Notes: a model not told the origin generated them from the sequence alone. DNA of 64,000 bases from Paraspadella gotoi (GCA_051294375.1 CM119263.1:30988053-31052052), one strand, 5' to 3'; shown: positions 34,771 to 47,256, counted from the first letter of the stretch. A program made the numbers and translations.

Positions 34771-37548
34771 CCGCCCTCCGCCAAAATCCACGCTGCCTCC
34801 GCCGACCATCGAGATCTTTCTCGCTGTGGCCAGCGTCATCATGTCGATCTCTCCGTCGCCGAGGAAGGGGGTGGCGGTGAGGCGGTGCCGCTCGTCCCCG
34901 TGGCGGTCTTCGTGCTGCAAGACGCGGTCTTCGCGGTGGAGATGCCGATCCTCGTGCAGCAGGTGGCGATCCTCGCGGTGGAGGTGCCGCTCATCGTGGA
35001 GAGGGTGACGGTCGTCGGCGGATGTAGCCGCCGTGACGGAGAGACGAGGGTGCAGGCTGGAGAGGTGGGTGGAAGGATTGTCCAGAGATCTGAGGAAGAA
35101 ATATATTCGTCGCTTATTTCGTATTCTTCGGTCAACCTCCGCCCATTTTGGCAAAATTTTGGCAAAATTTTTGCCAGCAACACCTCCTCACCTGCCGATC
35201 TCACCGCCGCCGCCGCCGCCGATCTCGTCCAAATCGACGGCAGAGTCGTGCGGCGTCTTCAACTTCCCCTCATCCGTCGCCGACGACGACGCCGGCGAAG
35301 ATGTCGCCGCGATCGACGCCCGATGGTCGCGCATCTGCGCCATCGCCCGCTCGCCGGTCTTGCGGAGAGCGGACTTGAGGGTGGTGCCTTTGGGGACCTA
35401 AAATGCGGGGTGGATGAACGAGGGAATGAATGGATGAATGAGGGAATAAATTGTTTGTATGAAGGCGATTCTCTCTCACTTTAAATCCGTGACCCTTGGA
35501 AGTCTTCTCGTTATTGACAGTGAGTTGGAGTTGCTCCGCGGCCTGAGTCACGTCGATGGAGACATCGCCGGCGACTTCGGTCACGGGCACCTCCTCCTCC
35601 TCTTCCTCCTCATCCTCTTCCTCAACTCGGGGGTCCGAGGGAAGCTGCTTCGTCCTGTTTTATTTAGAAAAGAAGAGAAGGAAGAGGAAAAGCAGAGAGT
35701 AAAGCAAGAGGAAGAAAATATGAAGTGAAAAGAGGAAAGGAGGAGGGAGAAGGAAAGGAGAAAAAGAGGAGAGAGTAAGGACAGGAGATGGAAGAGAATA
35801 TAAAAGGAAATTTTGTCAGAAAAGAGGGAAAAAAGAGGGAATGGGGAAAAGAAAAAAATGATTTTATTCAATAAAACTTGAAGTTAGATTAACACAGAGG
35901 GAAAGAATCGGGATAGATAATAATTATGATTGTCTATCCATTCGGTGCGGGTAGACTGAGCACTGGAATTACGTACGAGGCAAAATGGCTATTAAATATT
36001 ACGTATTTAACATTCCAGTCGTTCATTTTTACCACTTCTAAGCGTTCATTATTTCTTTCTCAGTGAGATTAATTCATCTTTAACCATAAGCGTAGTTCAC
36101 AACAGTGATGGTCCGAAACAATGCTTTCGTATTAGAAATGTTCTAAAAAAACTTCGATTCGACAATAAAGGTGCATGAGTGGGCGCGGTGATAGCGTGGG
36201 CCCGACAAGGAATCTCACGGGACACCGAGCCAACTAAAAATTATCTATAAAGGTTTAAATAGAATTTAAAGCTCGTTAATTTAAGGAGATTAGCCCTTCT
36301 CTCTACAATAATGCTATTAATGCTAATAATATTAATACATATTAACACAAGAATTAAAAGAGAAAAATTTGTTTTCCTCGATCCAAAAATTAACGATATC
36401 ACGATAGAAAAGTTATAAAACCACCAATTCCTACTGAAATATATTGTAACGATCTGTACTACGTTTCATGACTGCGCTAATAACCGCACGGATTACGAAA
36501 TGCAATTTGCAAAGTGAGTTTATGTTTCGGGCCACGGGAAAGGGGGGGCGAAGGGAGCGAGGGACTCACCTGGACGCATCGAAAGACCCGTCGCTGAATG
36601 ATTGCATTAAATCGACCATCGGTTAAGTTTTTAGCTGTACATACGCATTATCATCTAATTACAATAAGATACGGCTACGAAATAACGAAAGTAAATCCGC
36701 GCAAAAGTTAAGTCATTACAGGAATAGGTCAAATGATTTAAGTTAAGAACTTTTTTGTTTTTAACAACAAACATACGCATCAAAAACATTAAGTTATATT
36801 CTTCAACCTGAAGGACGCGTTGGTGATCTTGGATCGGGCGAGGCGACTTCCCGCGACGACAGGAGTCGCCGCTGGTACCGGAGAGAGAGTCTCCTCCGCT
36901 GAGAGACCCATCGGCGCTGCCTCCGATTGAGGCGCGTCAAAGCAAGAGTCCTACATTGAGAAAGAAGGAATCAGCAATGAAGGCCAAAAGAGTTCGGCGA
37001 TGATAGAAATTAAGAGTTTAAATACAAAGAATCAGTAAAGAAGGCCAGTGTTGGATAGAAACTTTGTTCACAATCAAAGGTTAATTAAATTTTGTGTCTT
37101 ATAATAAGCGAGAAGCGAAAAGGCTCTACAAATGCCAATATGTAGGAACGAAAATCTCCATCTCCCATCTCCACTACAAATGTCATTCCCACCCTCGACT
37201 TCCCCCCCCCTCACTTACCTTGGTCGCGTTCTTGATCGCGTTGACGAGGAGCATCGTTTCCGGAAAGAGTTCGAACCCGCAGCGCCGCCCCAGCGCCTCC
37301 ACCGCCGCCGCAGCCGTCGCCGCCGTCGACGGCGAATAGAGGGCGGGGTAGACGCCCAGCGTCATCTCGAGGAGGAGGCGAGGAGAGACGGCGACGCGGC
37401 GGAGGGGGGCGGAGGACGAAGGGGAGGAAGAGGAAGAGAGGGATGAGGCTGAGGTGGAAGGGTGGAGGAAGGAGACGCCTCGTCGAGTTAAAGGTGGTGG
37501 ATGGGTGGGTGGGGATCTGGTGGGGGAAGTTAAATGATAAGATTAATT

Positions 37549-37601
<53 letters not shown>

Positions 37602-39332
37602 GAGAGAGAGACCTGTGCGAGGGTTGTAAGGGAGGCGAAGTCGGAACGGACGAAGAAGCCGACGACGCTGCTCCGCCGAGTGTATCATCTCCATCGCGGC
37701 CGACGCAGCCGCCGACCAGCATCCCAGCAGAGCAGACCCCGATCGTCATCCGGCAAAAGTCCAACCTCGAAGACGTGGGCATCTCCGCCGCGACCGAGTT
37801 GTACATGTGGAGGAGATGAGAGAGGACGACCTCTCGATTGCGGGCGTTGAACCCTGAGGCGGGAGGAAAGGGACCGTAGGCCAGCACCTGAGGAGGAGGA
37901 GGAGGATGAAAAGATTTGCAAAAGATAAATCGGTGGACATGTGACAGAACAATTTAATCTTTCTTTTTAAAGCTAATATCATGACGAATCGAAATGATTT
38001 ACAAATTCATAATCGGAGGACATTAAACGGACATTTTTCCTGGAGCCAAGTCCCTGATAAAACCTTATTTTTCTTAAATGACCAATCGAAACTATTGAGA
38101 TCTGACTTTATTCACTACTTTACTTAATTCTTTACACTTAATGATTAAAGACTAAAGAGAATGCAGATTCGTCCCAATAAATTTTGGAATTACCTAACCT
38201 TGTCCCAGAAACTGACCTTAGACCCGGCTCCAGGCCGATCTAAACGATTGAGTTCGGACTCAGTCAGCGCGAGGTTCCCAATGAGGTTTGCGGGTTCGTG
38301 GAAGACTGAAGGACGAGCGAGCGACGGGACAGCGAAGGAAGTGACTTTTGGCCGACCGTCGGGTCGCACTGAACACGCATATTAAATTGGTACGACCAAT
38401 ATATTAATTAACCAATATCCATTCAATCAATAAATAAGCCATCTTGCTCCTGTCTCCATCCCTCATAAGATAATAACAGCGTTTAAACAAGATTCTCTCT
38501 CAGTCTAGTTTATTCACCGTCTTCCCTATCAAAGTGTTTCAATTGTATAAAAGGACCACTCCTTAAGTATTTAATACTACTAAATTGTATTATATTGTAT
38601 GAAATTGGTACAACCAATATAAAAATTATCCATTCATTTAATAAATAAGCCTTCCCCCTGGAAAGGCTTTGGTGGTTTAAGGCCTCCATCTCTCTTACAA
38701 GATAATCACGATATAATACGATGTGTATTTCAGAAAAACAAAAACTTGCACAAAAACTACACAAAATTGACCTAAGGCCATTGTCATCGCCTTACCTACG
38801 TCTAAGTTGTAAACGCCGAGGAGAAATGTCTCCAAAGCGGAGACGTCACGAAGGGAGGAAAAAGAAGAAGAAGCGAGAGAGAGGAGATAAGTTTCAATGA
38901 GAACGGGGAGGAATTGGAGGGAGAAGAGACGGAGGGGGAAGGAGGGATGGGAGGAAGGGTCGTCCGGGAAAGCCTGGGAATAGAGAAGGGGGGAGAATGA
39001 AAGAAAAAAAAAGTCTCTCTCTCTCTCTCTCTCTCCTTTCACACCTGTCGGTAGAACTGAAAGAGTTGATGGCAGATCGAGGACAGGAGACTGGCATCGG
39101 GCATCGCTCCATTGCCGACGCCGGCCCACGACCGGACGCAGGCGGCGATGGCGTCGGGGAGACGGGCGTCCTTGGCGACGGCGGCTGCGTAGACGGGCAG
39201 ATCGGTCGGACGTAAAATCTTAAAGTCCTTGAGCCAATCGCGGACGGAGTCTGGTACGCCGTTGGAGACAGAGTGGAGGGCGGGCGATGGGGAGAGGCGG
39301 GGCGAAGGGCGGGAGGGACCAGCGTCTTTCAT
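34762..39332 (-). CDS. FAM126: Hyccin / FAM126 family protein
   Basis: Hyccin homolog, in other animals the scaffold subunit that joins TTC7 and EFR3 to bring PI4-kinase III alpha to the plasma membrane. Ten exons join in phase: 39332-39045, 38973-38796, 38368-38217, 37887-37613, 37516-37219, 36950-36808, 36593-36570 (24 nt), 35654-35480, 35397-35192 and 35089-34762, giving about 688 residues. Diagnostic blocks are VRDWLKDFKILRPTDLPVYA, ICHQLFQFYRQ, LQFLPVLIETYLLSLASS, FLLGVYNLDVG, VPSLARPSVFHEPANLIGNL and FELFPETMLLVNAIKNATK, so the helical hyccin domain fills about residues 25-330. The rest is low-complexity with an acidic run. It ends in a His/Arg/Asp repeat (about residues 604-650) that I do not know from other members. 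A dispersed repeat lies in the intron between exons 2 and 3. The stop lies in the edge of a 25-bp minisatellite. Whether the gene is the FAM126A or FAM126B type cannot be decided. Confidence 0.93.
37549..37611. repeat. (GA)n microsatellite at a hyccin splice donor
   Basis: Impure GA tract. On the gene strand it is (CT)n starting at the donor GTCTCTCTC directly after exon end 37613. Confidence 0.85.
38384..38705. mobile_element. Dispersed repeat with ATTGGTACAACCAAT borders, intron copy
   Basis: Two units lie head to tail, the second shortened. Each begins at GAAATTGGTACAACCAATAT, a short hairpin, and continues with ATTCATTTAATAAATAAGCC. Shared words with the 23.9-24.3 kb copy include GGCTTTGGTGGTTTAAGGCC, TTTATTCAC and AAAAGGACCACT. 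It lies in the second intron of hyccin and is non-coding. Confidence 0.55.
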
Positions 39333-39867
39333 GGCGACGAGGGAGTTGAAAGGGAAAAAACGAGGAAGAGGAATCCAGACGTCAAACTTTTTAACGTTTT
39401 CTCATTATTGGGTTTGTTTTTTTTGTTTTGAAAGGCGTTTTATTATTTTCACTTCATTTTTTTTTGTTTCTATCATATTTTTTAAAGTAACTAAGTTGTG
39501 AAAAGGAAACGTATGAAACAAAGGGAAAGGGGAACAAATTAACTATAATGCGACCTAAAAATAAACGCATCAATCGTAAATAGTTCGCGATGATTAATGT
39601 AGATGGTTTTTATTTTCTCTCGTCGAAATTACAGCAAATCCTATGAGCAAACATGATTGCATGAGCAATTGTTTATTGTTTGGATTTTTTTTCAAATTCG
39701 GTACTAAAGTCAACAGGTTTTATATAAATTTATAGATTAAATTCAGATTCAAGAATTGACAAGAGAAAACAAGAATCAACGCAGTCTCAAGTTTTTCTTC
39801 GTCATCTCAAGACCCATCCACGAACATCGCATCTTCTTCTCATTTAAGATTCTCCTTCTTTATCTCT

Positions 39868-41681
39868 TCATTTAAGACCGAGCTTCTTCTTCTCTTTATC
39901 CTTCTTTCTGACCACATCGAGATTTCTGTCCCTCCAGTTGCTCTTCCTCAATTTCATTGGTCGATTCCCGATATATTTTCCGTTGAGTTCGCGCATCGAG
40001 CGAATAAAGTCCTGAAGAGGATGGAAAGAAGAGTATAAAAAAGACGTGACCTAATAACTCTTGGGACAATGGAATATGGACAACACGGACGCTTAAATCT
40101 GTCTATAAAACTCCATCGATATCCAAGATTTATTCAATTCCTGAAGTATTTATCATAATTCTTTATCAATCCTCCTAGACGCGACAATATGCAAATGAGA
40201 TTAAGGGACTCAAAAAGTTTCTCTGACCTGAGGATCCTTAAAGGAGACGAAGCCGAAACCTCGACTCTTGTTTGTCCTTTTGTCTCTGACGACTTTGGCC
40301 TTTTGAAATGAAGGATATTTGCCGAAGGCTTTGATCAAATGGTCGTCCGTCACTTCGTTGCCTGGAGGGGTTACAGAATTTAAAAAGGGTCAGACCTGAT
40401 CAAAAAGCCCCAACCCTCTCTCCCTTCCTCCGTCTCACCAATGTCCCCCACGAATATTCGGAAGTCGTCGTTATCCCATTCGGCAAGCGTCGGGTCTTCC
40501 CAAGTCTCTCCTCCCGCTTGACGCAAGTTTCGTCGAATCTTAAACTTTTTCTCCTTTTTTTCCTTCTTCTTCGTCGTCGTTGTCGTCGTCGTCGAGGTCG
40601 TCGTCAATCCCGAGGACCCGGGTTGGGGCGTAGACATTTTAGCCGGCGTCGTCGTCGTCTCTTTGGGAGGTGGCGTCTCCTCTTTCTGTTTGGGAATCGG
40701 CGAAAGTAATCATTACACGTTATTTATTATTAACTGTAATGTTTATTATTTATAATAAATTATTTGTAATTTAAAAGTTACTGACGTCATTCACAAAACC
40801 CTAAAATCCTTGGATTCTGGTGACTCAAATTGACCTGTCATCAAGATGACCTTAGTCACAAAGATACCGTTCACCAAACTACTGTGAAGCCTCAGTTATT
40901 GACTTTTTAAGAAGTTAATATAAAATTAATTAAATTAAATCAACGACTTAATTCTTTGTGACGAGGGTTACCAAAGGATCTCAATAGTTCCATTTCCAAA
41001 TCCGAGATGAAACTCACCTCCTCTTCCTCTTCCACCCTCTTGTTCAGCACCGGCGCGGCGGCGTAAACGATCTTCGGCGGCGCTGAAAAGACGGCGCCGG
41101 CGGCGGGTTTCGGCGGCGCCGAGAGAACGGGTCCCATCTCTCGGGGCCGCGGATGGAAGCGAGACTCGAAGGGGGCGAACGGGTGAGGAGGCCGCGAGGG
41201 GCCGGGGAAGGCTTGAGCCGTTGGTAATGTCGAAGGAAAGGGAGGCGGAGGTGGGATGGCAGCGCCGGGTCCTCCCGGACCAGCGGGTCCGCCACGTTTG
41301 ACTTGATGAGGAACGAAAAGAGGAAGGGAACGAGAGAAGGAAGGAGGAGGAGGAGGAGGAGCGACGAGGCGACTCTGAACTTGATGGAAAGTGTTGGCAG
41401 CGATCATGCGGGCGCCGGACGAATCCTGAGTGTGAGGAAAGGTAAGTTAAAGAGTAACAGAAGTTACTTTATAATTGTAAACTTCGTCTGCTTATGAATT
41501 TTATACGTGTCCTTCCTACCTGCATCGCCGTGGGAATCATCTTTACGATCCCAGTCTGTGGAGGTCCCATCTGCGGCGCCATCTGCGGTGCGATCATGCT
41601 CATCTGTCCGGCCAATTCTTTCTCGAATCTCTCCATCTCCGCCTGCATCTCCAGCATCTTCGCGTCGGATAAACGCGCCAT
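39868..41681 (-). CDS. RBM42: RNA-binding protein 42 (RBM42)
   Basis: Single-RRM RNA-binding protein of the RBM42 family, associated in other animals with spliceosome function and hnRNP K. Five exons (41681-41520, 41425-41018, 40685-40439, 40361-40228, 40011-39868) join in frame to about 364 residues. The N-terminus carries the helical segment DAKMLEMQAEMERFEKEL typical of the family. A Pro/Gly/Ala-rich middle follows (exon 2). The C-terminal RRM spans roughly residues 250-340: EDPTLAEWDNDDFRIFVGDIG, then NEVTDDHLIKAFGKYPSF, then the RNP1-type GFGFVSFKDP. The end is KLRKSNWRDRNLDVVRKKDK plus a Lys-rich tail, nearly matching vertebrate RBM42. An AATAAA-like signal lies about 190 bp past the stop (minus strand, near 39672-39677). 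A splice-acceptor-like site lies 23 nt before the ATG. Confidence 0.95.
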
Positions 41682-41876
41682 TTTTAAATAATGTTTGCTT
41701 TAGGCTAAAGATAAAAATAATAAATATGAACGTTAATTTAGGAATTTCAATAACGAATTTAATAACGTTTTGGCTAATGATTGGGGAAATTATGCTAACA
41801 ACTAAAACTCTGAAATGAATTTGTCTTTTCAAAAAAGGCGAATGCGAGAGAGTGAAAACAAAATAGGGAGAGGGAG

Positions 41877-43616
41877 TCAATCGATGGCGGCGATCGCCCA
41901 ACCGTTCTTTTCTTCTTCCATCTTCTTCTCATCTTCTTCCATCGCCTTCTCCGCCAACGCCTTCCCAAGGACCACGCCTACAAATACTCCGAGACCCAAT
42001 TTTGTGTTCGAGACGAATTTGCGCCAACAATCGCTAGGATCATTCAAGTCGAGGGTCGCCACTTGACGGGCCAAATGGACTCCGCAGCCGGCGACGCCGA
42101 CGTAAAATGGCCAAGCAACGCCGGCCTCGACGCCGGCCAGAGTCAACAACGAAGTCATGACCACCGAGAATGCCGCCAGCGCCGGTTTTGTCCAGGCGTC
42201 GCCGAGAAAGAGCGCCGAGGACTTTACGCCGATCAATACGTCGTCGGTTTTATCCTAGAAAAAAGGTCGAAAGTAAATTATAATTTTGGCCGATATTTCG
42301 TTATTTATAACATTGATTTTAAATTTTCAACACATAAAAATTTACAATTTTAATGAAAAAAAAGGTTTTCTCTCATTCTTTTTCCACATATTATTAAATT
42401 TTCTTTTACATTTTGAATACAAATTATAATTATTTCTTTTCTCACTTGATGAGCGTAGATAGTATCGTAGATGAGCGTCCAAAAGACGCCGGCAGCATAA
42501 AGAGGAAGCGTGACGTTCCAGTCGCAGCCTCCTCTAACGGCGGCGTAACCCAGAAACGCCCCCCAGTTGAACGACATTCCCAGGAAGAGCTGCGGCCAGT
42601 TGGTGACCCTTTTGGCGAGCGGGTAAGTCACGACGATAAGGAGAGAGGAAGCGCCGAGGATAATGGAATAAAGGTTCAGCTGCAGCAGGACCGCCAGAGC
42701 AGCGGAGAGCTGAAGCGCAAGGAACACGATCGCCTGATGGTGGAAAGGAAATGTTACTACAGCAAACAACAACAACATCAGACTAAATGATTTGCAAAAT
42801 CTTTTCTTAACCCGAGGTCACTTCTTGACCTTTTTCCCTGACCTGTGAATAACATCACAGAAGAATAATTCTGAGGCAATCAACAAGCGAAGATCAAGAT
42901 TAATCGATTAACCAGACCCTCGGCGTTAAACTAACCTGCCGAACGGAGATTTCTCCGCTGGCGAGGGGACGCGTCTTCGTCCTCTCCACTTTATCGTCGA
43001 TGTCCCGATCCCAGAGGTCGTTGATGGTGCAGCCGGCGCCACGCATCAACACCGCCCCGACGCCGAACAGCGCCAACAGCGTAAAGTCGGGCATCGACCC
43101 GGCGGGGGCGGCCAGGCCGATGGCCCATGTGCAGGGAAGATAGAGCAGCCAGGAACCGATGGGTTTGTCGAGTCGAGCCAGGCGAAGGTAAGGTCGAACA
43201 GATGATGGAGCTGATTCGACCAACGCCGCCGGACGGAGATCGGACAAGACGGAAAGGCGCCGGAGAAAGTCGCGAGGGGGCGGAGTCATCAGAGGCGGAC
43301 CGCGACAAGTGTTACGCGTGACGGAAGGCGTAATCGGCGCCGAAGTGATGGGAATGAGGCGTCCTCTGTCGTCAATTTTAGACAATGACGAAAAAGTCCG
43401 ACGTAAAGTCCGTGGGTTTGGCGTCGTTGACTTGTCACTTCCTGCGCGTGTTGTCGTCATTGTCAAGGGAGAAATGCAGAAATAGAAGCGGGACGCTGTG
43501 TAGGGCGGCGCCAATTTACTCCTAGAAGATACGCTACTCGAAAAATTAGGCGCCTGACTGAACCGTGACGCGTAACTCAGGAATACGGAAAAGAGTTTTC
43601 TAGCGTGGCGCGTCAT
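41877..43616 (-). CDS. COQ2: 4-hydroxybenzoate polyprenyltransferase, mitochondrial (COQ2)
   Basis: UbiA-superfamily enzyme that attaches the polyprenyl tail to 4-hydroxybenzoate, an early step of ubiquinone synthesis, in the mitochondrial inner membrane. Three exons (43616-42936, 42733-42446, 42254-41877) join in phase 0 to about 448 residues. The start at 43616 gives an Arg/Ser-rich, acid-poor leader suited to mitochondrial import. The first Asp-rich motif is [10 protein letters not shown] near residue 198, followed by [13 protein letters not shown]. The second is DTIYAHQDKTDD near residue 317, spanning the last splice junction. [20 protein letters not shown] and [14 protein letters not shown] are further family blocks. 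Both prenyl-diphosphate-binding motifs look intact. It is somewhat longer than vertebrate COQ2 because of the long leader. It lies 195 bp upstream of RBM42 on the same strand and divergent from OXA1L. Confidence 0.95.
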
Positions 43617-45167
43617 TTTGAGCTGTCTCCGTATAGTGCCTATTAGTCGACTGATTTCAAGTTTTGTTTATATCTGGTCGAGCCCCGAAGAGAATTGAAT
43701 TTCGCAAGAAGCAATCATATTTTATTTAGTGGTTGCTCATGATATGTGTAAATGCCATTTATTGTTTTCACGACATTTCGTCCACGTTTTAATGTTGAAA
43801 TCGAAAAGCCAAGATGTCAACGACCTTCTGCTTTCAAGATCCGACCTCTTAATTTTATTGTTTATTTTGGTTAATTACCAGTTTTCATTAAACCGTCTGT
43901 CGTCGTCATTATCGTAATCCACCCCGACGGCGTCACATCGTCACGGCGACGCTCACATTATATTTTTGTTTATTTATTTATTAATCCCCTCTTGGATTTT
44001 TCTCTTTTCCTTCGTCTGCTGCTTCTTCTTCTTTTTCTGAATTCAAATGTTTTTCTCGATTCGTGTTTGTCTTTTGTTTCCGCCTCTTTTCTGTCTTCTT
44101 CTCTTGTGGAAGCGACATCTGACGAAATTGTACTTTCTTTAAAAGTAATATTTAAAAATATTTAATTTTTATTTTCATCGCGGTATTAAATATATATTTT
44201 AGATTAAGGTTGAATAACAATAATTATTGTAAAATTGTTTTTCAATTTAAAATAAAAAATTCTGAGGCGTTACATTAAGAATAATTTTCACAACCTGACA
44301 CGTTGCTCTTTTGTTAAATTATTGTGATTTTTAATAAAACTACCGGTCCCAAATCCCAATGCCAAAGAAGAAAAATAAATCTAATTAATATTTTTTTTAA
44401 ATAATGGATTATAAAATAGTTAATAAAAGAGGAAATAAAGAGAATGAAAAAGATGAGCGACGAGATCGAAAAGAGAGAAGTGGAGGAGGAGGAGGAGAAG
44501 ACATTGGTGGGGTCCCCTGGTCTCCATTGACACATTTCCATTCGCCGCCAACTCACGTTTTTTCTTGCTATTTCTTTTTTAAGCTTCGTCCCGCGTAACT
44601 AATGCATTTTAACAGTTTTACTCTCGGGGAGAAGTGGAAAGTCTTGTCACCGTGACCTCGAATTCGAGTCCTCCGTTTACTTCGAGGAGACGCCCGGGAG
44701 TTTCGCTCGCTGAAAAACGGTTCTTTGAAAGTTATTTCTTGATAAAATTTTGCTTTGACCGACTAGAAATTTCGCTTCTTATGAGTAAAAATGTATTATA
44801 AATAACGGCAAAGGCTGTTGTTACCCTAAAATGACTAAATCCCCCTAACCTTAGTAATGTAATGTTAGGACCCGCCGGTCCGTCCTTCTAAAACGTCCCC
44901 GAGAATATTCGAGATAACTCTTCTATCCCGCCGAGATGCTTCGGTCGTCCAGAGATGCTTCAAAGGCGGCTTAAGCCTGTTTATCTCTATTTTCTCTGCT
45001 GCTTGCAGAATACCGGTTGCCATCAGTGATTAAAAACCATCGTGTTGCATGCCCGGAAGGGTGCTGAAAAATTTTTCGTCAGTTACCTAGAATTGTAACA
45101 TAGGGTTATATAGATGTAAGCTGCCCAGTGCCCATACAAATGGTTTACTTCCTGATAAAAACTTGCA
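43617..45167. promoter_or_regulatory. Shared 5' spacer of COQ2 and OXA1L
   Basis: Lies between divergent start codons, so it must hold both promoters unless one uses a distant 5' exon. The middle is AT-rich (44140-44460); the part near OXA1L (44620-44960) is more GC-rich with several CpGs. No TATA box at a decisive position was recognised. Confidence 0.5.
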
Positions 45168-47256
45168 ATGCAATCGACGTCCATTCAAGCCGTTCGCTTA
45201 TCTGCGCGTTTTCTCACGCTCCACGTCCCCGTCTCTCCGTTGTGGCTAAAGACTGTCCCGGTCCCGGCCACCAGATTCCACAGAAAACTTTGGCACCGAA
45301 ATCATAGATTTTATTCTGTTGGCGCCGCGCGATTTCAGGCCGTCGTCGCCGACACTTTCGTGGAGACGACGCCGCCGCCCGGGCGAGGCGGCTCCGTCGT
45401 GGATACGCTGGACGATGCCGTCGCACAAGCCCTCCAGTTGTTTGAGAAGCCGGACAACGTGGAACAGTCGGGCGCCTTTCCGCAGGAATGGCTTAGGTCG
45501 AGCACGGCGTCAAAACTCAACTCGGAGGAGGCACTCGGTCTGAATCCTAAGTCAATTTAATCTACTACAAATATATACAGTAGTTATATGTAGTTGTATA
45601 TACATATATTTACTACCTTGGGTTAGTTGATTAATTCTCAAGTCGGGTCCTTGTTTTCAGGTTCGACGAATCTCCCTTCTCCCGACGCCCCAGCCGAAGC
45701 CCTCTATAATGTCTCTGACCAATCCGTGCCCTCCGGAGCCGCGGAAGCCCTCTCCTCGGCCCAAGTGGATCCCTTCGTCATACCTCTGCCGCCGCTGCCC
45801 CCGATCGCAACGCCAGGCCAGGCCGAACTCTCTTTTACCGAGATGGGTCTTAACAGTTGGTGGCCGCACGGGTGGATTCAGAACGTCTTCGAGTATTGCC
45901 ACGATTATAAAGGCTTCACGTGGATGGCGAGTTTGAGGTGTGCGGTTTAAGTTAAATTACAGTTTTAAAACTAGTGAAGAGACAGTAATTATTGATGTGT
46001 TAGTGACAGAAATGTTTAATAAGCAGTCCCTGAGCTTCGGATGAGGCTGTAACACCATGTTACAGGCGGGTTAATCGCCCCGTCCCTCTTAACTGCTAGG
46101 CGACCACCGGGCTAGAACCCCGGACCTTTGGGTTGGAAGGCGAATGACTTGCCTCCGGCGCCAATGGCCGCTGATGAACGGTTGGTAGATTTTAGTCCAC
46201 CATACAAGCAAGATTTTTAATTATTTATTTTGGTTAAACTTGTATTTACAACGTATTTAGTTCTTTTTGTTTTTTTAAAATGGAAATGTTTTCAATCTAT
46301 TAAATTTGACAGCCTCGTTGCCTTGGTGATTCGACTCGTGACTTTTCCCTTATTCATTCGGACGGAGGCAATCCAAGCTCAGGACGGTGAAAACCAAGTC
46401 AAGTATTTGCAGTTGATGAAGAAACGTCAAGAAGCCAAAAATTCTGGGGACTGGATCAAGGATCTCCGAGCCCAAAACGAGCTCGCCATCTTCATGAGGG
46501 CCACCCGCTACAAACCCCATCGTTACATGATGGCGCCTCTCATCCAAGCTCCCATCTTCATCTCGGTGGTGTTTGCGATTCGCGGCATGACCACCGCCCC
46601 CGTCGAGAGCATGAAGACGGGAGGCTTCTTCTGGTTTACCGATCTCACCCTCGCCGATCCTTACTTCCTTTTGCCTCTCTTCAACGTCGGCTCTCTCTGG
46701 GCGCAGATGGAACTGGGCATCGAGATGCAATCCGCCAAAACGATGACCAAGCAGCAAAAGTGGTTGATTCGCGCTCTGCCTGTCGTCCTCTTTCCAATTC
46801 TCTGTTTTCAAAGCAGCGCCCTCGCCTACTATTGGTCCTTGAGCATCTGGCTCGCGTTTTTCAGCAAGATTGCGTTGCGCAACAAGGCGGTGCGCAGGAT
46901 GCTGGAGATTCCGGAGGCCAAGCCAATTCGTTTCGGCAGCATTTACAGGCGAGCGACTCTGGGGTACAACATGGAAAAATGATTTTACTGTTTACGTAAT
47001 TATATTGATTTTATAATATGCGCGCATGATTTTAAATTATTAGTCTTCTTCTCTTCTGAACAGCCAAGGCAAGAAGAAAGATCCTTTGACCTGGAAGGGA
47101 TTGAAAAAGCGGACGACGGACTTCAGAAAGTCGTTTCGTCGGGGGTCCACTCCCACCAGCATCGAGAAACGGGACGAGTCCTTGTGGCGAGAAGCCGGCC
47201 TCAACGCTCCCGTCAAGACTTACAAGTTTGACCCGACGAAAAATCCCGTCCGTTGA
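45168..47256 (+). CDS. OXA1L: Mitochondrial inner-membrane insertase OXA1L
   Basis: Oxa1/YidC/Alb3-family insertase that places mitochondrially made proteins into the inner membrane. Four exons fit: 45168-45537, 45661-45937, 46313-46963 and 47064-47256, about 496 residues. Residues 1-60 are Arg-rich and nearly acid-free, as in an import presequence. The insertase core begins near MGLNSWWPHGWIQNVFEY. It continues with LVIRLVTFPLFIRTEAIQAQ, YMMAPLIQAPIFISVVFAIR, GGFFWFTDLTLADPYFLLPL and the last hydrophobic pair near FPILCFQSSALAYYWSLSIW. The C-terminal exon is basic (KGLKKRTTDFRKSFRRG), as expected for the ribosome-binding tail. The first donor (45538, GTCTGA) is weak and was chosen by phase. 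A tRNA-derived repeat lies in the second intron. The gene is divergent from COQ2. Confidence 0.93.
46025..46200 (-). mobile_element. tRNA-derived SINE-like element in OXA1L intron 2
   Basis: Minus strand carries GGCGCCGGAGGCAAGTCATT followed by B-box-like GGGGTTCTAGCCC (complement 46109-46121), then a body with short inverted GTAACATGGTGTTAC. The tRNA-like part pairs poorly. It lies wholly inside the intron, in antisense orientation to OXA1L. Confidence 0.45.
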
